A stretch of DNA of 12,188 nucleotides from Stephanodiscus triporus (Eukaryota > Bacillariophyta > Thalassiosirophyceae > Thalassiosirales > Thalassiosiraceae). The position numbers and the translations under genes were made by a program. The notes beneath the pieces were generated by a model. That model had not been told where the DNA came from, made no database searches, and was given only the letters and a program-made list of their open reading frames with translations. Below are positions 7,774 through 12,188 of the stretch, one piece after another. Each line of letters starts with the position of its first letter. The stretch's first letter is position 1. The stretch is taken from contig JALLAZ010000769.1 in the NCBI GenBank assembly GCA_036939755.1, positions 1-12,188 of the forward strand, read 5' to 3'.

Positions 7774-9317
7774 TTAGATAATGGATTTACCAAGTTCGCC
7801 ATGATGTCACATCCTTTTACAAAAAATCTCGGCTACGAATTCCAATATGCAACGGGAGAGTTATATCAAATAGTGACAGGAGTTATGGAGATAAATATCT
7901 CAGTGACCAGCAGCATTTAAATTTGAAGTGGCCCCACCAGAATTGGGAGATTTTGGACATGGCATCATCATGGGAATTGGTATGATGGATACGCTCAGAA
8001 TTGATCAGACCCAAATGGACAAAATGATCACCTGGGGACACAATATCAAGGTTCCAATGGCCCATTGTGGATATCGGAGAATTTGGAAAATGCTCCCACT
8101 ATGAGCTTTGCTAAGATCTTTTCCCAACCAAACAAACCAAGGAAAGCTTTCAAAAGGCAGTTAACAAAATGGCTGATCTCTTGGGGCTCTGCTGCTCAAC
8201 ACACTGGTCAAGAACCAGGCCACTTTCAAAGGCAGTTATGGGCATTACATTGGCAAGCCAGTGGGGATAAAGTTTAAAAAGATACGATTCAATCTCGCGC
8301 AAAGTCCTGCCCAATCCCTTTGAGGAATTGGGAGGTCGACAAGCAAGAAGTTGAATGACAATGCTTGATTGGATGTTTGAGACGACTAACACCAGAAGCG
8401 TTTGAGGAGCGCAAATGGGCATTCCCAGGCTTTGGCATCCCAAAAAGCAATGGAACGATTCACTACATCATCAACTTCCGTCGAATTAATGCAAACCTTG
8501 TTCGTCGTGAGTTTCCTCTCTGAACAACAGAAGAGATTCTCACTTTAATTGAAGGCTTTATTTATACCGCAATCATCAATTTGAATATTGGTTACCCATC
8601 CATTCCATTGAACAATGAGGCAAGGAAGATTCTTACAATCATGATGCCTTTCGGCGCATTTGAGTGCCTCACATTGCCCATGGGGGTAATGCCAGCTTCA
8701 GACTTGTTCCAAGCAAGGATGGTCCATAATTTCATAGAAATGGGTGACCAACGCCCTATTCCATTTATCAATGATATCCTGCATTTCAGGGGGACAATGA
8801 TCAATCAGCACATTGAGATCCTCAATAGGATTCTTGCATTGATTGGGAATAGTGACCTGCACCAGGTGAGCGCAGACAAGAGTCACTTCTGTCAGGAATT
8901 TGTGGAGTATCTGGGCTTCCAGCTCAATCAATCATGGTATGAACCCCTTTTTTCATGAGTGAATGCAATCCTGCGGATAAATCTTCAGAAGGATGTCATG
9001 GGAGTACAAAGTCTTCTCGGAGTGGTTAATTTTATTAAGAATCACATCCCACATTGGGCCAAGATAAGCAAGCGAATCACCAGGCTCACGAAGAAAAACA
9101 CTAAGTTCATCCGGGGGGATGAGCAACAGAGAGCCTTTGAAAAGCTCAAGGCGGTGGTTTCAGAGGCCGTCCACCTGACCTATCCCACCCCAAAACACCC
9201 TTCAACATTTATTCAGATGTGAGCTCGACTTACGTGGTGGGGGCAGTCCTAGCACAGGATGGTAACATTGTCAGCACTTTTTCACACAAATTCTATGATG
9301 CACAACTGAAGTACAAG
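7774..9317 (+). pseudogene. Degenerate Ty3/gypsy pol: protease, reverse transcriptase, start of RNase H
   Basis: Protease: LDNGFTKFAM (from 7774) stands where the active-site D-S/T-G triad belongs, and a later frame (about 7922-8104) carries GHGIIMGIG and ITWGHNIKVPMA, like the protease C-terminus and linker. Reverse transcriptase runs in one frame from about 8278 to 9200 with TGA stops at 8356, 8521 and 8956. It shows CPIPLRNWEVDKQEVE, GFGIPKSNG, MPFGAFECLTLPMG, then FINDIL in place of Y-x-D-D, so the first catalytic Asp is Asn. The thumb/connection follows (LLGVVNFIKNHIP). A frameshift near 9200 leads to the first RNase H strand (IYSDVSSTYVVGAVLAQDG), and the element ends at DAQLKY (9317). 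The rest of RNase H and all of integrase are absent. It cannot encode an active enzyme. Confidence 0.88.
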
Positions 9318-9627
9318 AACAAGAAGCAAGAAGCAAAAGCTCCCAAGGAGCTTAAAAGAGCTGGTAAGGCAGCAATGGAGTCGGGAGCAGCACCTGGAGC
9401 TGTGGTCATCAGATACTATAATGTAATGAAGGCAGAGTTGCTGAACACATTCCGGAAGAAGCAGAGTGGACCAGGCAAGACTGCAGAAGGGAAAAGCAAG
9501 ATTACAGAGGATGACGAGCAGAGGCGATGAGCAAGAAGAACAAGAAGCAAGAAGCAAGCGCCAAAAAGAAGCTTAAAAGAGCTGGTAAGGCAGCAATGGA
9601 GTCAGGAGCAGCACCTGGAGCTGTGGT
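9318..9627 (+). repeat. 89-bp imperfect direct repeat, period 221 bp
   Basis: Copies lie at 9318-9406 and 9539-9627, starting AACAAGAAGCAAGAAGCAA and ending GGAGCTGTGGT. They differ mainly around the AAAGCTCCC / GCGCCAAAA segment. The 132-bp spacer codes a Lys/Glu-rich peptide (KAELLNTFRKKQ...) in the first copy's frame. Confidence 0.85.
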
Positions 9628-10039
9628 GACACTTTAAGATGACTACAGGACTCATTCAAATGCACAAGGGCTGATTGCAATTGTGTACGGTGTAAAGGAG
9701 AAGACCGGGGGGATCTTAGTGTGCTGCGAGCATGGGGTTATCACCCACTCTGGAACGAAAGCAGACTATTGGGTACCTGCAGACAAGTACATGGTTGTCG
9801 CAAAGAAGGACGAGGGAATTTGCTGAGCTAAACACTGTTCGTAATTTGGTTCTGAGGGGTGAATTCAAACCCAAAACGTGTCCCAGAATCTCCTATGCAA
9901 AGTCACGAAGTGAGCAACTAGCCCAATCAAGAGAACGAAGGGCTGCCAATGCAAAGGGGGATTGTGTACTAAAGCCTGCGGCTGCAAGAAGAAAGGACTA
10001 ACCTGTCACAGTGGATGTCTTGGTAACTGCTCTGATTGA
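9318..10039 (+). pseudogene. Remnant of a CXC-motif cysteine-rich protein gene with duplicated leader
   Basis: A Lys-rich leader (NKKQEA...LKRAGKAAMESGAAPGAVV) occurs twice, at 9318-9406 and 9539-9627. After the second copy, with one TAA at 9635, the same frame gives GLIAIVYGVKEKTGGILVCC and YWVPADKYMVVAKKDEG up to a TGA at 9824. A neighbouring frame (about 9827-9950) reads ELNTVRNLVLRGEFKPKTCP. The first frame then resumes at 9950-10039 with CTKACGCKKKGLTCHSGC and more Cys, ending at a TGA. That end resembles CXC cysteine clusters (tesmin/TSO1-like or transposon-borne), which bind zinc and often DNA; this likeness is by motif only. The gene is broken by stops and at least two frameshifts. 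The first leader copy is in frame with the truncated RNase H, so the join is a fusion of unrelated sequences. It may be a transposon gene; I cannot name it. Confidence 0.55.
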
Positions 10040-10050
10040 CATGCAGGTCT

Positions 10051-10076
10051 ATACAATTAGGAAATACAATTAGGAA
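10051..10076. repeat. 13-bp perfect tandem duplication
   Basis: ATACAATTAGGAA is repeated twice in tandem between the end of the CXC remnant and the palindromic array. Confidence 0.9.
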
Positions 10077-10132
10077 ATAACAAATAGATGTCTAGACTTA
10101 CATGGTTGACATAGTCTCATTTTTGATGTATA

Positions 10133-11044
10133 TTTGATTTTACATAGCATTTTACCATGTAAAATCAAAAATCGGTGTCAAGATTTGATATTACATGGCC
10201 AGAATCCATGTAAATTCGAATAAACATGGACAGTGTTTCATGTATATTTGATTTTACATGGTTCGATGCCATGTAAAATTGAATATTGGAAAACCGGATT
10301 TTCAAATATTCGATATTACATGGCTTGTGTATAATGTAAAATCGAATATACATGAAACACCATCTATGAATATTCGATTCTACATGGTATGCAAGCCATG
10401 TAATATCGAATATTAAACACAATTTTTGAATATTCGATATTACATGGCTTGTGTATCATGTAAAATCGAATATGCATGAAACACCGTTTATGAATATTCG
10501 ATTTTATATGGCGTGCAAGCCATGTAATATCGAATATTCGAACCGGTTTTCAAATATTCGATATTACATGGCTTGCGTGCCATGGAAAATCAAATATACA
10601 TGGTCTGCAAGCCATGTAATATTGAATATTTGTTTTTGAATATTCGATATTGCATGGCTTGTGTATCAAGTAAAATCGAATATACATGGTCTGCAAGCCA
10701 TGTAATATCGAATATTTGAAAATCCGGATTTCGAATATTTGATATTACATGGCTTGCGTGCCATGTAAAATCGAATATATATGGTCTTTAAGCCATGTAA
10801 TATCGAATATTTCAAAATCCGGTTTTCGAATGTTTGATATTACATGGCTTGTGTGCCATATAAAATTGAATATATATGGTCTGCAAGCCATGTAATATTG
10901 AATATGATAATTGCCGGCTTATCCAGTATTTGATATTACATGGTATCCTGACCATGTAATATCGAATATGACTTATGTACAAAGATTTTGGGGCATCAAT
11001 ATTCAATTTTATATAGCTGGGTCAGCCATGTAAAATCGAATATC
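10133..11044. repeat. Palindromic satellite array, about 17 hairpin units
   Basis: The array repeats inverted arms of up to about 20 bp (ATTCGATATTACATGGC and its reverse complement) around loops of about 6-9 bp. I count about 17 hairpins, at roughly 10133, 10184, 10248, 10307, 10370, 10431, 10494, 10555, 10598, 10641, 10684, 10735, 10780, 10831, 10876, 10928 and 10998. The GATATTA arm starts at 10187, 10312, 10436, 10560, 10646, 10741, 10836 and 10932, so spacings are about 124-125 bp and then 86-96 bp. The shorter unit lacks about 29 bp containing AAACACC and part of the left arm of the second hairpin. Several linkers are themselves near-palindromes around CCGG. The open frames here simply translate the repeat and are not genes. 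Confidence 0.93.
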
Positions 11045-11085
11045 GGCATCGATAATCGAAAATCTAAATATTCAAATTTAGCTGC

Positions 11086-11209
11086 GACAGATCAATTAAG
11101 TATTGCTTTTGCTGTACTAATACCTCCACAAGCCATTGTCATTGATTGTGAAGTGTACATTGAAATATACTTTTAATGTTAACGCCAATTCTGCATTAAT
11201 GTTGCATTT
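11086..11209. repeat. Direct repeat, copy 1 (about 124 bp)
   Basis: This copy runs from GACAGATCAATTAAG to GTTGCATTT and matches 11305-11430 at most positions. Shared blocks include GCTGTACTAATACCTC, GTGAAGTGTACATTGAAATA and AATTCTGCATTAATG. The copies are 219 bp apart start to start. Neither has a plausible ORF. Confidence 0.9.
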
Positions 11210-11304
11210 GATAGGGGCTGCACCATGGAGGCTGGTTAAGAGTAATTAAGTGCATCATCTAGAGTAGCAATCTCCATTTAGTCTGATGTGTGGGGAATTG
11301 TTCT

Positions 11305-11430
11305 GTCAGATCATTTAAGCATTGCTATTGCTGTACTAATACCTCTGCAAGCCATTGCCATTGTCATTGTGAAGTGTACATTGAAATATATTTTTAATGT
11401 TAACATCAATTCTGCATTAATGTTGCATTT
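11305..11430. repeat. Direct repeat, copy 2 (about 126 bp)
   Basis: Second copy of the unit at 11086-11209, with a few substitutions and small indels around CATTGCCATTGTCATTG. After it, TTTCAATGCTGCATTTACA partly repeats the end of the unit again. Confidence 0.9.
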
Positions 11431-11470
11431 CAATGCTGCATTTACAATAATGCAGCAACAATCTTCGAAT

Positions 11471-11697
11471 GTGGAGGGAGACCCCCCTTCCCACCCCTTC
11501 ACATTTAAATGGATTTGTTTTTAATCACAGCTATTTCCTATCTATGTACTATCTACATATGTAAATAGGTTTTGGTATGTAGAGATAGATAGTGTATTCT
11601 TCATGTGGGGGGAGACCTCCCTTCCCCCCCCCTTCAGCTATGATATCTACTGTCTATGTACATAAAATAGGTTTGTTATGTAGATACACCAGATAGC
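11471..11697. repeat. Diverged tandem duplication, period about 134 bp
   Basis: Copy A is about 11471-11593 and copy B about 11605-11697. Each starts with a G-run then GGAGACC, a C-rich stretch and CCCTTC. Each continues with CTATGTAC, AAATAGGTTT and TATGTAGA. Copy B is shorter. No gene is visible in either. Confidence 0.7.
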
Positions 11698-11733
11698 ATA
11701 CGCACGTAGAATATCAACGTAAAATTTAATGGT

Positions 11734-11796
11734 CACAGACAAACAGACAGACACGCATACACACACAGGCAGACAGCAGACAGACAGACTGACTGA
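11734..11796. repeat. CAGA/CACA-rich simple repeat
   Basis: A degenerate microsatellite made of CAGA, CAGG and CACA units, ending GACTGACTGA. Confidence 0.85.
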
Positions 11797-12188
11797 TTTT
11801 TACTCCTCTGATCATCAATTATTCGTATTTTGACCATTTTTTTCTTGGATTATGGGCTGTGTTAATTTTCATGAGATGGTCCAAGTATATAAAAAATGCT
11901 GCTCGTTATGCTGAATCGAATGGTGGTGGGGGTTGTTATTGGAAACCATTGCATCGTCTTCAAATTTAATTCCCCCCTAATGATTTCTCATTGTGTGCTA
12001 TTGGGTACTGTAGCTACCGTAGCCCAAGTTGTCAAAAAAATTGCCTGACTAGACAAAACAATGTCAAATTGTAACAATTCTCTATCGTACCTACCCAAGG
12101 GTAGTGGGTAGCACAAAAATCTTGCACAATGGACCTAGGTTGCATATTCCTGTAGGAATCCTCCGGATTCCTGTGTTTTCCGTTCCTG
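11797..12188. other. AT-rich non-coding tail with a compound palindrome
   Basis: No open frame, tRNA or transposase is supported. At 12146-12159 ATTCC-TGTA-GGAAT forms a hairpin that overlaps a second one at 12156-12170, GAATCC-TCC-GGATTC. The 3' part (after 12140) could be the edge of another repeat family cut by the window end. Confidence 0.5.

Noticed and set aside
1..9317. Segment 1-655 as the 5' LTR of the gypsy remnant
   Set aside because: Two genes lie between them and no matching copy is found next to the gag-pol remnant.
10165..11006. Open reading frames within the palindrome array on both strands
   Set aside because: They translate the repeat itself, giving recurring peptides such as YMACKPCNIEY in both orientations. 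They have no independent coding signal.
10133..11044. CRISPR-like array
   Set aside because: Repeats are inverted and diverged, spacers are not unique 30-40-mers, no cas genes are present, and the genome is eukaryotic.
11797..12188. tRNA or other structured RNA gene
   Set aside because: Short palindromes are present, but no cloverleaf, anticodon arm or A/B box pattern could be assembled.

Overview
The window reads as nuclear DNA of a eukaryote, most likely a diatom (a centric, Thalassiosira/Cyclotella-like one is my guess, not proven). Its genes have short GT-AG introns (86-171 bp) and GC-rich coding sequence full of GAC/GTC runs that encode poly-Asp, poly-Ser and poly-Thr. They are surrounded by AT-rich repeats and a decayed Ty3/gypsy retroelement. 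There is no bacterial gene organisation.

Layout. 1-655: AT-rich non-coding DNA with a tandem 29-bp duplication, a TATA box and a late AATAAA; it resembles the inside of an LTR, but no boundaries are visible. About 599-1243: a GC-rich stretch with protein-like pieces in more than one frame, probably a broken gene. 1368-1454: a polypyrimidine tract. 1573-2676 (+): a two-exon gene for a membrane-anchored cyclophilin-like protein of 310 residues. 2740-6286 (-): a four-exon gene, convergent with the previous one and only 63 bp from it. Joining its exons gives a protein of 1069 residues with a hydrophobic N-terminal segment, six kelch repeats with low-complexity inserts, one transmembrane helix and a C-terminal RING finger. 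Read frame by frame, this gene looks like three unrelated ORFs.

6399-9317 (+): a Ty3/gypsy-type gag-pol remnant with stops, frameshifts and altered catalytic residues. It is truncated inside RNase H and abuts the remnant of a different gene (9318-10039), which has a duplicated Lys-rich leader and a cysteine-rich CXC end. 10133-11044: an array of about 17 hairpin-forming palindromes with two higher-order periods (about 124 and 95 bp). 11086-11800: paired direct repeats and a CAGA-rich tract. The rest, to 12188, is AT-rich with no gene I can support.

The two intact genes probably both work at the endomembrane or secretory system: a lumenal prolyl-isomerase-like protein, and a membrane ubiquitin-ligase-like protein whose lumenal part would be a kelch propeller. 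That they share a pathway is not shown by the sequence. The most notable items are the kelch-TM-RING architecture with an Asp-substituted RING, the palindromic satellite, and the CXC gene remnant joined to the retroelement.
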